A DNA stretch of 64,000 nucleotides from Struthio camelus (GCF_040807025.1 NC_090942.1:193372247-193436246); one strand, 5' to 3'; counted from the stretch's first letter, positions 40,222-52,100 are shown. The notes: generated from the sequence alone by a model not told the origin. Made by a program: numbers and translations.

Positions 40222-40652
40222 CGTCGCTGAGGTGGGCAGGGACCTCTGGAGATCGCCTAGTCCAACCCCCCTGCTCAAAGCAAGGCCAGCTAGAGGAGGT
40301 TGCTCAGGACTGTGTCCAGTCGGGTTTTGAACACTTCCAGGGAAGGACGCTCTGCTGCCTCTCTGGGCAACCTCTTCCATGTTTGACCACCTTCACAGTA
40401 TAAATGTGTTTTCGTAAGCTTAAGTGGAATTTCCTGCCTTTCAATTTGTGCCCATTTCCTCCTGTCATTTCACCGGGCACCACCGAGAAGAGTCTGGCTC
40501 CTTCCTTTACACTCTCCCTTCAGGTATTCATACACATTGCCATGATCCCATCCCCCCCCCCCCCGGGCCTTCTCTTTTCCAGGCTAAACTGTCCCAGCTC
40601 TCTCACCCTCTCCGCGTGCGTGCTCCCATCCCTTAATCATCTCTGCGGACCT
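40222..40652 (-). mobile_element. old CR1 3' fragment adjoining the RNASEH2B promoter
   Basis: The plus strand begins with GGGACCTCTGGAGATCGCCT and TAGTCCAACCCCCCTGCTCA, the reverse complement of the CR1 3' end. It continues through diverged counterparts of the same region present in the copies at 16 and 22.6 kb (for example CTCTCTGGGCAACCTCTTCC and GGGCACCACCGAGAAGAG). The terminal octamer tail is lost and no reading frame survives. A run of 13 C (40552-40564) interrupts it. The element ends within about 100 bases of the RNASEH2B CpG island. Confidence 0.9.
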
Positions 40653-41199
40653 AAATCTGTGCCACTCGGTCCAAATTCACCACTTCTCACCGAAGCTGTG
40701 GCACCTTTAAAGACAGCATTCGGCAGAGATGCTGCCTCCCTGCCCGTGGGGCAGACGCAGCCCTCGGGTGCGCCCGTGCTGAAGCCCGACACAAGCCACC
40801 TGAGAAACGGGCCCCCTCCGGCCGGCAACCAGCCGGGGGTTAAAAGGCGGGCGCTGCCGCTCAGCCCTCACCGCCCGCCCGCCTCTGCGCGCACAGGGGG
40901 CAGAACGGCTCCCTCCCGCCCTCCTCCCCACACGCCCAACGGCCAACCGACAGCGGGCAGGGGGAGGGGAGGAGCTTTGCCGCCCTCGGTCCCGCCCGCA
41001 GTGGCTCGTACCATTCCCCGGAGCGGAAGGGGGGGAGCGGGGAAGCGACGGCGCAGCCGCAGCGCTCTAAGCGCCCCGCTGCCGCAGCCCCCCCCCCGCC
41101 CCCCGTCAGCGGAGCCCCGTGGCGCGCGGCCGCCGGCTGCGGGGGCACGCGGCGCTGCTTCCCGCCTCTTCTCGCGCTGCGCTGCGCGGCCCCGCCCCG

Positions 41200-41211
41200 G
41201 CCGCCATGTTG
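41200..41211 (+). promoter_or_regulatory. YY1-type core promoter motif
   Basis: GCCGCCATGTTG is the reverse complement of CAACATGGCGGC, which fits the YY1 consensus AANATGGCGGC. Such elements typically sit just downstream of the start site in TATA-less CpG promoters. If this one does, transcription starts at about 41180-41200, giving a 5' UTR of about 80-100 bases. It also contains an ATG (41206-41208). The factor assignment is by motif only. Confidence 0.6.
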
Positions 41212-41262
41212 CGGCGGCGGCGGAGGCGGCGGCAGCGGCGGCGGGAGCGTGGGGCGGCGGCC
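41209..41262 (+). repeat. interrupted CGG/GGC trinucleotide repeat in the presumed 5' UTR
   Basis: Repeated GCG/GGC units with AGG- and CAG-type interruptions (GCGGCGGCGGCGGAGGCGGC and onward) run up to 15 bases before the RNASEH2B ATG. Short interrupted CGG repeats are common in CpG-island 5' UTRs. The interruptions should stabilise it. Confidence 0.8.
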
Positions 41263-41276
41263 GGGGGGTACGGAGC

Positions 41277-41340
41277 ATGCACGGCGCGAAGCAGCGTCCC
41301 ACGGACGCGCACCCCGGCCAGTGGGTGCTCATTGCACCAG
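41277..41340 (+). CDS. RNASEH2B: RNASEH2B coding exon 1
   Basis: This exon holds the start codon and the first 21 codons plus one base, ending before a GTAACC donor. RNASEH2B is the non-catalytic B subunit of the nuclear RNase H2 trimer (with catalytic RNASEH2A and RNASEH2C). The complex removes single ribonucleotides misincorporated into DNA and cleaves RNA:DNA hybrids; the B subunit carries the PCNA-interacting motif near its C-terminus, outside this window. I chose the ATG at 41277 because it has A at -3 and because it puts 15 residues before the conserved WVLI segment, close to the 16 I recall before VFLV in human. The exon length of 64 coding bases is also what I remember for human exon 1. 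No other in-frame ATG occurs nearby upstream. The first residues (MHGAKQRPTDAHPGQ) are not conserved. Mutations of human RNASEH2B cause Aicardi-Goutieres syndrome. Confidence 0.9.
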
Positions 41341-43050
41341 GTAACCCGCGGGGCTCGGCGGCGGGACAGGCTGTGCCGCAGCGCTGCTTCTCTCACTCGC
41401 CTGCGCGCCCCGCTGCCTGGCCCCGGCGGTGCTCGCACGCCTCGCGGCGGAGCTGGGGCCGTCGCTGGGGCCGGAGACGGGTGCCCTTCTCCACGGGGCG
41501 GGGGCCGATCTCCAGGCTGCTGTGTGCAGCCAGCCCCGGTCCTGGTGTGACACGGACGTTTTGTGACACAGCTTCCTTCCGTACGAGCCCCGACAGAGCA
41601 CGCCCCCGACCCCGTTTCTCTCACAGCCTCTGGGCGTTTTATTTTTCCATGGTGTTGGAGGAGCTTTGCAAAGGTCAGCTGGTTTGCAAACGGCATTGGG
41701 AACCCCGGAGACACGAGCTCTAGGAGAGCAGTCTTGTCACCAGGGCCCCGATGGAGCCTCGCCGTTGTATCCTTGCTGCTGCTGGCCCACCTCACCTCCG
41801 CCCTCTGCCCATTCCTGTGTTTTCCGAAGAAAATAGTTTCGTGCCCTAAGCATCAGCTTTCAGACAAGCTCCTTGGAAGCCATAAATCCTAATCTGGAGT
41901 GAGATCTGCTCAGCATTTTATACACTAAACAAGCAGAGCTCGACTTAGCAGCCCTGCGGACATGATGGACTCAAGGCCTTAAACGCTACATAGGCAGCAT
42001 TTCTTTCACTTGGTGTTCAATAAATGTGAAGTTGCCTTTCCTCCTTTATGTTTATTTCTGCCCGGCGTCAGATTTTAAAATTTCAAATTCACTGATCACG
42101 AAGGGTTGTTCTGTTAAAGAGTATGCGCAGAACAGGGTGTTTTCAAGCTCCAAGACGCTAAGAGGAGAGAGACATGTCAAAGGTGGGGTTTTTTTAGTTT
42201 GGTTTCCTAAGGAAATGAGACTTACCCAGCTGCCATCTTGGTGGGTCAGCTTTGTACAGCGCTCTTTTCTTATCCTACTGACAACTTTTGAGCCTCTTTA
42301 TTAATTTTAACGAAATATGATAAAGAGGATGTGCTCTTAGGGATATTTTAGAGTTTTGTGAAAATGGCAGTTATGAAGTTGGAGCAAATACCTTTTCTTC
42401 AGTGGTGCCATTTATAGTATTGCATGAGCTTAGTTCAGCAAGGGTTTAAAATGAGGCAGGAGCTCAGTCTTGAGACATGCATCCTTCATAACGCAGACTT
42501 CTTTAGTTACGTGAGCAGCAGAACCAATAGTTATGATTTGCTGATTTCTCTCTTCCTCTGGGTTTAACTTTTCTATTCCACCCTTTTGGTATCTGACATT
42601 CTTGATGCCTAAGAAAGGAATTTATAAGTGAGGAATTCATTTTTCTAATATTGACTCTCTGCTGTAAGATTTAAAGCTAAATATTGTATCAGATGACTGG
42701 CTATGCCAACAGATGTCCGTACTGTGCAAATATTTACAAATATGCTTAACTTACGCGCAAGTAGTCACTTCTGTGCAGTAAGTTAAATTCTTAAGTAAGT
42801 ATTTGCAGGATTGGAGCCAGAGCTTGTAACTTTTGTAAAGCCAGACAGTTTGTATTAACAATTATGCCAGCACAGTTCTGAAAATTTTATATAGTACTCC
42901 AGACCTGTAAGAAAGTTTATTAAGCTTTAGTAGAACCTCAAAGCACACAGTGATTAAAAAACAGCCTCAGGCGGTAACTTCAGAGCTCAAATGCTGATGA
43001 AGCTTGCCTATCAAATGAATAGGACTGCTGAAATAGATTTAATGATTTTA

Positions 43051-43135
43051 GAATGATTTTAATGATTTTTCAGAAATATTTTTAAAGTTATGAATGATTT
43101 TAATGATTTTTCAGAAAGGAGATTTTTAAAGTTAT
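43051..43135. repeat. 41/44-bp tandem duplication in RNASEH2B intron 1
   Basis: Two adjacent copies (43051-43091 and 43092-43135) both start GAATGATTTTAATGATTTTT and both end TTTTTAAAGTTAT; the second differs mainly by a few bases around GGAGA. This is a local, fairly recent duplication in AT-rich DNA. Confidence 0.95.
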
Positions 43136-44072
43136 ATGTATCACTTTTCAAAGTTCTGCATTTCTGAACTGAATTTTCTGATGGATCTCAGAAGTTCCCT
43201 GTTGTTTAGCAGAATTTGTGACAGGAAGACCTGACTGCCTTTAGGAAATAAGATGGACAAAGTTGCTTTTTTTATTGTGTCTTTACATCTTTGCAAAATG
43301 CTTTTTTTGTTTGACAATGTTCATTTTTAATCATGCAGCATATTGTCGTAATATCTGCATGGTATTATGCTACACACGTGCTTAAGAATGACTTGTGTAA
43401 ATAATTGCTTGCAAGGTGTGGTTCTGGTTGTGAGTTTAGTACCATGTGTTCGTAAGTCTACCAACATCTTTGCAGGTGTACGTAGCATGTTTATAACCCT
43501 GTATCTTTGGCTGTTATCCTGAACTTAGTGGGAAGGAGGAGAAAGCCATGTTTTAATGCTGTGCGGGAAGCTCCAGAGACCTAATTGATAGTTTTCTTGT
43601 AAGAAAAGAACTTTCTAAGGCCCCAGTTTCAAGTCCTTAGGTTAGCTTGTAACAACTCACCTGGGTAATCTGTCTCCCAGAACAGCTTATGAGGTTAATA
43701 ATGTTGTATATCATCCTACACGGCCTAATAGCATCTCCGTTTGGATATGTCATTCATCTTGCTCTGCTTATGACGTCTTAAAAGTTCCTGTATGGCTGGA
43801 GATGCTGACTAGCGAAGACGCTAGAAATCTTAGTCTAAAGGAGAAGGAGGTCTGTCAGTATAAGGTCAAAGCAGTGAGAACTGAAACTTGCTTCCTTGAG
43901 TATCTGTATATCTCAGTCCCCTAAACCTTCAGAAGCACAACAACAGCTTCCTAGAACAAGGCGAGGATATGGCTGGAGTTTTGAACGGTGACTCCTGTTC
44001 TGCTCCCATAGTCATGCCACTGCACTGAGAACGGATCTCTGATTTTACGGAAGTCTCTGACCAGGGTTTTGC

Positions 44073-44153
44073 TGCTAATGTGGCACATATACTTTTTAAA
44101 TCTAGTTAGGTAATGCTAATGTGGCACATATACTTTTTAAATCTAGTTAGGTA
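44073..44153. repeat. perfect 41-bp-period tandem duplication in RNASEH2B intron 1
   Basis: Forty bases from 44073 (core TGCTAATGTGGCACATATAC) recur without change from 44114, with one base between. Perfect identity in neutral intron sequence suggests a very recent event, or an assembly artefact. Confidence 0.95.
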
Positions 44154-47100
44154 TTTCTATGGAAGAGGAAGGTGAGGTCCTTTTTTCTTTTGGACTTCCA
44201 CAGCTGGCAACATTGGATTGATATTTGCAATACAGCAGCTCAAAACCAGGCAGATTTCATTTTCTAATATTCCCTAGAAAGTAAGCAAGGTGTATTTATG
44301 CGCTTTAGGATGGAGATCTATAAAGTGGTTATTTATTTCCTTGTTTCACTACACATATATACAATATATCATACTGTGTAGACAGTAAATTGCTGGTGTG
44401 GTGGTTGGAGCGTGATTGTTGAGTGAAAAGGTAAATTTCAATTTTAATTCTGATTTTTTTTTGTTTTTATATTGCTTTCAGCGTTCTGGAATCAGCTCAG
44501 AAACATGGTCTTTGTTAGAGTCATGATTATAACAAGAGGAGTAATGCAGTTGGAGTGGCTGTTAGATATATGCTGTTCCAAGCTTCCTGAACAATTCTAG
44601 AAGGTCGGACTCCATCATTTTGTGCCACAAATGATTAACTGTATCATTATATTTCCAGTACTGTAAAACTTTGATCGCTGATGTTCAGCTCATGCCACAC
44701 ATTACAGGACAGAGCTGCAAAACACACAGCTCAGGGAGTATTTTGTGTGGACTAGAGAGGTGAGTGATGATGGGAAGGGGGAGCAAAAGTGCCTGAGCTG
44801 AGAGACAGAGCTGACGTCCGGTCAGCAGGCCAGTCACCCTGTGCTTCATCTCAGTCTGCCTTTGCCTACCTTAATTCCTTTCTATGGCAATGAAAGAACA
44901 TCCTTTCCTGTTCTTATCTGTGTAGCAGCCTGAGGATAGTCTTTATTCTTACCAGCCCTCTGTTATGCCAAGACTCTCAGGCCTGCCTGGCATGGGGCAG
45001 TCACACAAGGCAAATAGGTGGGGGAAGGAAGAAGAGCCTCAGACACTTATATCTAGGCTGGCAGGTAAGCAACTTCAAAGTGATGTAGTAGATTTTATCC
45101 TTCAAAGTGGTTCCTTCCCTGGTGAGAGCTCTGGTGGTGGTGTTTCTACTGATACCGCTGCTAATACTGTTTTTTACCATGGAGGCAGGATGAATTGGTA
45201 TGCCAATACAAGCATCTTTTGTTTTTATAACTGTAGTTGTTCCCATGTTAGGGATTGAAAGGCCAAGGGCAGGGCAAAGAGGGCAGCCTTCGCTTGAGAG
45301 TCAGGAGCAGAGTTAGAAAGTGTCAGTCTGACGGAGAGGGTGGAGCAAGGAGAAGGTGGTAGCCGTGATAATTACTCCTAAAAGACTGAGAGCCACCGGT
45401 GTACATTGCGCAGCCTTACGGACATTTAGAAGAAGATTGAGAAATGGAGGTCAGCAGTCAAGAGATATAAGGATGAACGGACAGGGAGAGAGTGGTGTGT
45501 GGTAGATGGAGTGCAGTGACGAGAGCAGAAAACTTGGGCCTCAGGGTGGGAGTAGAGCTGTGCATGTTGGGCCAGAATTAGAGTCCACTCTTTCAGCAGT
45601 TTCTGCAGTTGCAGATTAACTGTGCTATGGATATAGAGGCACCAGGTTTGGCCTAGAGCAGACTAAGCTTAGCACTAGCAGGGTTTATTAGTTCAAGTGC
45701 AGTGCCATGTTAACACATCTCTGCTGTTTCCAGGACCAGGTCTGCAGTGCAGCTGCTTTCAGACAGTGTCTGAGCTAATAAGTCCTGATGGACCCAAGCT
45801 GGCTCTGTGCACACCCACTTGGGTGTTTCTACACTGTGCTCCATGTTCCAGGGGATTTTATTAGCTTGGCTGGAAAAATGGATCTGAACTTGCTTTGTGC
45901 AGGCTAGTTGGCATCAACAGCTAAGAAGACCTCCCAAATCTAGAGCTTTGGGGGTTCATGGTACAGAGACATCAAAGTTCTAATGTTTTGAAGGACCCGC
46001 ATGAACTTCACTAATGGGTGTCTTGAATTTCCAGATTGTGCTCTTCTGCATTTCTTATGGTAGTTAGATAACCAGAGTTGTTATATTATCCATGTATCTG
46101 AGACCTCTTCACCTTGGATAAGATAGAGCTTCTTGTTGTATTGGTCTAGCTACTGAATAGATACAAGGGGGAAAAAATGACTCTTGAGGATTAGAAGCTG
46201 GCCATCTCAGAGCTAGACAAGTGCTAATGCTACACGTTAGTACAAGACGTTCTGTCCATGTTTACTTAGTATTCATGTTGTTTTTTAAATCATACTACCT
46301 GGATCAATGACTTTTTTTAATGTGCATATGGATATTTCTACTTGTTTTGTGGAGCTGGGCCCGTGGAGCTACCATTTTCAAGCTTTTTTCTGACACCATA
46401 AGGACTAGAAATTTGTCTTTAGAAAAAGAAATGCTATTCAGATCCCACCTAGTTGTAGGGTTCTAAGAGTAATGACTCTAAAAAAAACCCTGAAATACTA
46501 TGATGAAATCAGTGTGTGACATAGATCTGGTCTGGGTTTTGTATGACAAATACACCGCCTTCTGTAGCGGCTTCAAACTAGTCTTGCCAATAGCAACTGA
46601 AATCACACACTGGCTGCTTAACAGGACGTGTGTGAAGGGCAGTCTCTTTGCAATAAAGTTTTCAGGGATAGGTGTTGTGTCAGAACTGGAACTGTTTATA
46701 TCCTTTGCAAGTTTTAGCAAAGAGGTCGGGGGTTGAAGACAGTTTTCTAAGTCTGTTCCATTCTGCACTTAAGGCTAAGACTGTTGTACTTAATTTGTTC
46801 CATGTTTGTCTGTGTTAGTAAAAGAAGCAGGGATTAGATGCAAGCTGAAGATTATTTTCAACCTTTAGTTTCCTAAACTAGACAGATGTAGATTTTTCAG
46901 CCTGCTATTTTCTTAAACTGTAAATTGATTAGCTTTATTATTATTTTATGGGAAATGCCGTATGAATAGCACTGGAAGGGTGGCAAGGCAGGGGGAATTT
47001 AACAATCCTATTATTTTTAGGAATTACTTATTTAAAAATAAAAAGAGCGGTTTCACATGAGACTTGTCAAGATTTTTAGGCAAATCTCATATATGCAAAA

Positions 47101-49083
47101 GTCAGATGGAAGCAGGAATAAATGAACGGTGTTGCCAAACCATAGGGCATCAGCATGCATTAAATTAATGCTCAGTGCCTTTAAATGAGACTAGGGAAGT
47201 TCTGTCTCCCTGCAACAGAGGAAGCATTTGACTTGGGAATTTTGGGTCATACTGAGAGAACATGTCATATGAAAAGACACTCTAGAATACATAGTACGTA
47301 AAATGTAGTTTTCTTCAAAATCTTAGGTCAACAGTTTTTATTTTTACTCTTTTCCATTCTTGCACTTTGCACTTAAAAACAATTTGACACATGCTTTTAT
47401 TTAGTGTTTAAAAAAATTAGTTCAATTTACCTGCTACAGAATAGACCACACTGCTGGGCTGTTAGGAAGTTTGATTCGGAAGTTTTAATGAATATCAAAA
47501 TTTAGCTGGGCACTTGAACCTTAATATTTCCGGAATAAATTATGTAAAGATCTTTGAAATAATGTTTACAAAAAAGAAATATAGATTTAACAGCTGACTT
47601 AAAACGTTACAAAGATTGTATGAATAGATGCGCGCACATATGTGCACCTTCTTAATAAAGTGACTGTGAATACACTTATTTTAGACATTAGCACTCTGTT
47701 GGTATATTTTACTTAACCTTCCCCTAAACTGGCATTTGTATCCCTGAACAAAGCCTTTTGCCTGCAGGTAATTTGCACCATTTCTTGTATGTCATCTCTT
47801 AAAAGGGCGTACTGAGCTCAGCTGCATATAAAGCAGATATAACTGGCAATCTAAGGAGCCAGAAGGAAGCGTAGCAAATAAAATAACTGAAAAGAGATGT
47901 TTTAATGTGTAACACCATCTCCTACTTCTGCTTTCTGCCATCTGGCTTGGAAGAGACCAGGTTATGCCAACTTAGGTCTCTCTGCACATGGGAATAGGGC
48001 TGATTCAGCCGGTAATACAGCTGCAGCAATGTTGACCCCATAAATACTGAGAAGGGGAGTCTGAAATATTTATGCTTCAAATGATAACCTGTTCTTGAAC
48101 TTCTCAAGACTGACCTCCCCTTTAGTCAGTACAAACCCCTGCGTGACCTGCCTAGCATCTTGATTTCAATAATTGCTGAATTAATGCTGTGCATCTCTGC
48201 TAGTGAGTCCGTGAGCATATTTTTTGGCCTAAATGAACTGTGCTGGCTGTCAGGTGAAGCTGAAGGATGCTCTCAGACAGTAAGTCTTAATAGCCTCATT
48301 GTTTAGCTGTGTACAGGGGCAAAGAAACAGTTGGTAGCATTTCTGTGTGAAATTTTGTTCAAGATAGAGATCTTAGCGCCATTTTTGGATGGCAATGTGT
48401 TGTATGTTAAGATTTCCAGGTGAAGTGAGAGTTGAAAATTTAGGGGGTGTAAGTTACACCACATTAAACATTATTTGTTTTAGGGCATCAAATAATAAAT
48501 CTGTGATTACTAAGCTGACTACAATTCTAGCTTTGACACAGGCATTGTAGAAGTCCTCTCTCACTGGTGAGGGGACTACGTATGGTACTATATATAGTAC
48601 TCCCGGTACTATGTATGGTCAAGGAAAGCAGAAGGTGGTCAGATAACATCAGGCAATGGATCGTAACTGAGTAACGAATAAGAAGAGCGTTTCCAAAAAT
48701 CAAGTGGGTGCAAGTGCATTTATATGTAAGCATCTGAAAAAAAAAACCAAAAAAACCCACTCTTTGCAGAGGTAATCAAGCTGTGTGCTATTCAGTATTC
48801 TGGGAGCATTGTGAACCAAGGAAGCAAAAGTATAGTCTTGTGTGCTGACTTGCTTTCCCACCTCCGTGAAGTCAGGTGAGACCTAGCTGTCTAATGAGCT
48901 TAAACTGATCAAAGACACCACTGTCACATGAAGAATAAGTTATTTTCCATGTCATCTGCCCCTGACATGGGTTATCTCCCTTTGTTCTGGTGATCATGTA
49001 ATCATATGGTGAGTCAGAATAGCTTACCTTTATGGCTGAAAATTAATACTTCTCTTTCGTGGCTGGTTACTTCTTAGCAGGAT

Positions 49084-49109
49084 CAGTGAACTGATCCAGT
49101 GAACTGATC
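49084..49109. repeat. 13-bp direct repeat
   Basis: CAGTGAACTGATC occurs twice in direct succession, followed by a further CAG. Each copy contains the small inverted pair GATC...GATC context. No function is evident. Confidence 0.85.
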
Positions 49110-52100
49110 CAGCTCACCATGTGTCCACAAGATTGCTAGCTTCGATTGAAAGAAAGCAGCAGAGGTGTGCAGTGAGGAGGGAGAAGAGGTGAGGACCTCA
49201 GGACTACCCTTTTTAATGGTGTGTGGTCTTAGGACAGTTGAAGTTGATTGTGAAACTGCATCCTAAATCTATGCATACTTGAATTTGTTCATTGTGCTAA
49301 CACATAATTACCTTGTAACTTATAAAATTTGTCAGAAGTTTGGAGGATATAAAGTGCTAGCTTTATTAATTAATTTTCATTGGGCTTTTTTCAGGGCATG
49401 GAGCAGGATCGAGGACACCTTGCTCATATGCCGTTAGCACAGGCACAGAATTAAAACCATTTACTTAAGAGTTCACTGATTCTAAAAAGAACATAAATAA
49501 AGTGAAATTATTAGCACTAACATATCTGCAGCTTTAGACTACGTAGTTTAAAGTCTTCCATAAAATGCCCATTTAAATGAGCTCTATCATAACGTCTGCA
49601 TCAGACTCACGTTTTGTGCACAGCTAGAAGTTCAGGAGGGAATGGAAAAGACTTGTGTAGGTGACGTATGGTTTAATATCTGTTTTTAAATGAAATCCTA
49701 ACTTTATATTTCCAGACTTAAATGATTCTAGATTTTGCAGGGTGATGGTGGTGGGGAAATTTGTGCTCTCAAAGGGTTTTTTTCTTTTATGCAATTGACA
49801 GATATTTACAGCCTTTTTGCTTGCATGGCTGGCAGCTTTTTGCATGGGAATTCCATATAACTTGATATTGGTCTGTTATATATAGTATTCTATAAGCAGT
49901 TAAAAAAAAAAGGTGAATAGACTTTGCATCATCCATAACAGTTTTGTAGTTCTTGGTGGGAGTTTTATATTCTTTTCCAATTTATTCATGTAGCAGTACC
50001 AGCTAACACTTTTTTTTTTCAATAGCCAGATTCATTAATGCCTTATATCTAACCATTGTGGAAGAAATTATTGCCAGAAATCCTTTGACAGCTGGTTCGT
50101 TTTCACTTTGTTCTGTTTATATATTTTATGGAATTTGCCTGGTTATATGTCTGACCTCCATGAAATATGATAGGCTTTCCTCCTTTTTTGTAATGGAAAG
50201 CTTCTTTTAAGCTTTTATAGTCTCTCTAACTCAGCTTCAGGATTCTGAGGTTCCCTTTGTAGACTCTTAGAGCTAATGGATCTGTCGCCCACATTTTTAG
50301 ATAGCCTTAGTGTAGTTTGATTAATGAAGAATAAATAGTAGACTATAACTTAAGCAAAGTATACATATATATCAGCCCACTGTTGGCACTTGTTTTAATT
50401 GTTCTGCATTGGGTTTACATCAGAACTCCCTCTTCAGGTGTAGCTATAGCAGTACTGTGGTCCAGATTCATTCTGCCTTGCTGAAGATGTCTGTAAGAGG
50501 GAGGCATAAACTTGCAGGGGGTGATTCAGGCTTTAGGTACATTCAGCTGCCTACTGAAAGTTTCTGTTTTCCCTGGCAATTTAAAGAGGGGCCTCTAACT
50601 GAGGTGCCTCTTTGGAACAGGATTAACTGAGCCTCTCTGTACCTTTACATCAGTTTTTTGTATCCTTCTAGTGAATGTTGTCCTAGGAAAAAAGCATGCT
50701 CTATTGGCCTATCTGTTAATAAGCTAACCTGTGCTGGCTGTGTGTTACCTGCAGTTTACAGCTGCAAGACAGTTGATAGAGGGTATAACATTTAATTAGA
50801 AAGATCTTATCCACTCTCACATGTTATTCCTTTGGATGAAGCAGGTTTACCAGGGCTGAGTTATGGTAACTGTGGTAGTGAGTGTAATGGCAATCATCTG
50901 ATGTTTTCCTTTAGGATTTAACAGAAGAGCTCTTCCTGTAACGTCCCTTCGGTATGCTTATTTTCTGTAGGGTTGTTTCTTACCTGGTTGTGAATTTTAA
51001 AACTCAAAAAAAAAAAAAAGAAGTTGTTGTTTAACTCTAAATTGCTACAGTACTGCTTTTTAAGAAGTCTTTATTTATTTAGCTGTAAGATATCCTTGCC
51101 CAAATACAAGGGCTGATAAATGTAATGACATTGAAGAAATCCACTTACCTTTCCTGGCTGAAGGCCAGAATACACATAGGAAAGGGTTTGGGCACCTAAG
51201 TCCAAAAATCTCTTGTTCAGCGTTTTCCTAATTGTGCAGTACTTAAATTCAGCTATGTAGGGCCTTCTTCACCCATGAGGCCAAGCTGGTATTGCATCCA
51301 GTTTTCCAAGCAGACATTCTCCCTGTTGCCTCTTTTTATCTGCCAACTTGATTTCTAGAAGAGCCAATGTCTAATGAAAATATACCTCAGCTGCCCCTGG
51401 AAATGGAGTGGGAAAACTGAGATTACAAGAAACTTGGAGAAACTCCCTTTGTGTTTGCCCACTTCTTTCCTTCTTCATATGTGTGTGTGTGTGGTTGTGG
51501 TTGTGCCTGCCCGTTCTGCGTGAAGAATGTGGCATTTACATTGATTCCATGGGCAAGAGATGCTGGGGCTGATGGCTGCAACTCGGACTCTGTTCGTTAC
51601 GGGCTGACTGGTAGGAGCTGCTTTTCTCTGTGCAGTGATGAACCAAGCTGAGCTGGGGGAAGGAGGAAAGAACTGACCGGGCAGAGCTGTGCTTTTCTTC
51701 ATGTGGGGATCCAGGGCCCCTGGCTGAGCCACAGCAGCTGCAGGGACAGGCTCCGTGTACGGTGGGGGAATCCTTGTCAGGCTGGGGGGTACTGCACCTC
51801 AGGTAGCACAGGGCTGGGGGAGTGGGGTTGGGGGTGTTATCTGCTCTGGGAAGGCAGAGAATTGGCAAGGGCCGTTGTAGCCCTTCACTTTATGACATTG
51901 AATGTTCCTTACATGCAGGTATCATCCAGTCTGAGTGGGATTGGATACGTTCAGCATGTTAATACAAGACTAGGAACGGGACAGATCAACTAAACGAAGA
52001 TGTGAACTTCATCAAAAACAGCTACATTAGGAAGGATTGTCTTCTTGATTGTTCATGTTATACAAGATGCAAGTTAGGGCTCAGCTGGACTCCTTCCCAG

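Larger units (their letters stand above)
41206..41340 (+). other. upstream ORF overlapping the RNASEH2B start (exon 1 part)
   Basis: An ATG at 41206 in near-ideal context (GCCGCC before it) opens a frame in a different phase from RNASEH2B. It reads the CGG repeat as an arginine-rich stretch and passes the main ATG at 41277. Followed through the proposed splicing it stays open through exon 2 and stops at 57142-57144 in exon 3, about 86 codons in total. If transcripts include 41206 it should reduce initiation at the main ATG. Whether transcripts start upstream of it is unknown, and the ATG may exist only as the core of the YY1-type motif. Confidence 0.4.
40720..41620. promoter_or_regulatory. 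RNASEH2B: RNASEH2B CpG island promoter
   Basis: Sequence from about 40.72 to 41.62 kb is strongly GC-rich with dense CpG, GC boxes (CCCGCCC at about 40990 and CCCCGCCCC at about 41191) and an ETS-like GCGGAAG near 41022. No TATA box is seen. The island spans the first coding exon, as expected for a housekeeping gene. It may also fire in the antisense direction; nothing in the sequence proves this. Boundaries are by eye. Confidence 0.9.

Noticed and set aside
40906..41148. Possible divergent coding gene on the minus strand of the RNASEH2B island
   Set aside because: Frames of 95-229 codons exist on the minus strand but are Arg/Gly/Ala/Pro low-complexity in GC-rich DNA. Antisense transcription is possible but no protein is supported.
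40404..41723. Plus-strand open frame of 439 codons across the CpG island
   Set aside because: It begins inside the old CR1 fragment and runs through GC-rich sequence where stops are rare. Only its part 41277-41340 is used, as RNASEH2B exon 1; the rest has no domain and continues through a clear splice donor.
48585..48600. 16-base palindrome GTACTATATATAGTAC
   Set aside because: A short AT-rich palindrome inside an intron with no associated feature; expected by chance at this scale.
51180..51215. GGCACCTAAGTCC-type phrase, with similar GTGCCTAA phrases near 27235 and 32350, as a possible old interspersed repeat
   Set aside because: The shared phrases are short and the flanking sequence does not align by eye; a repeat-library search would be needed to support it.
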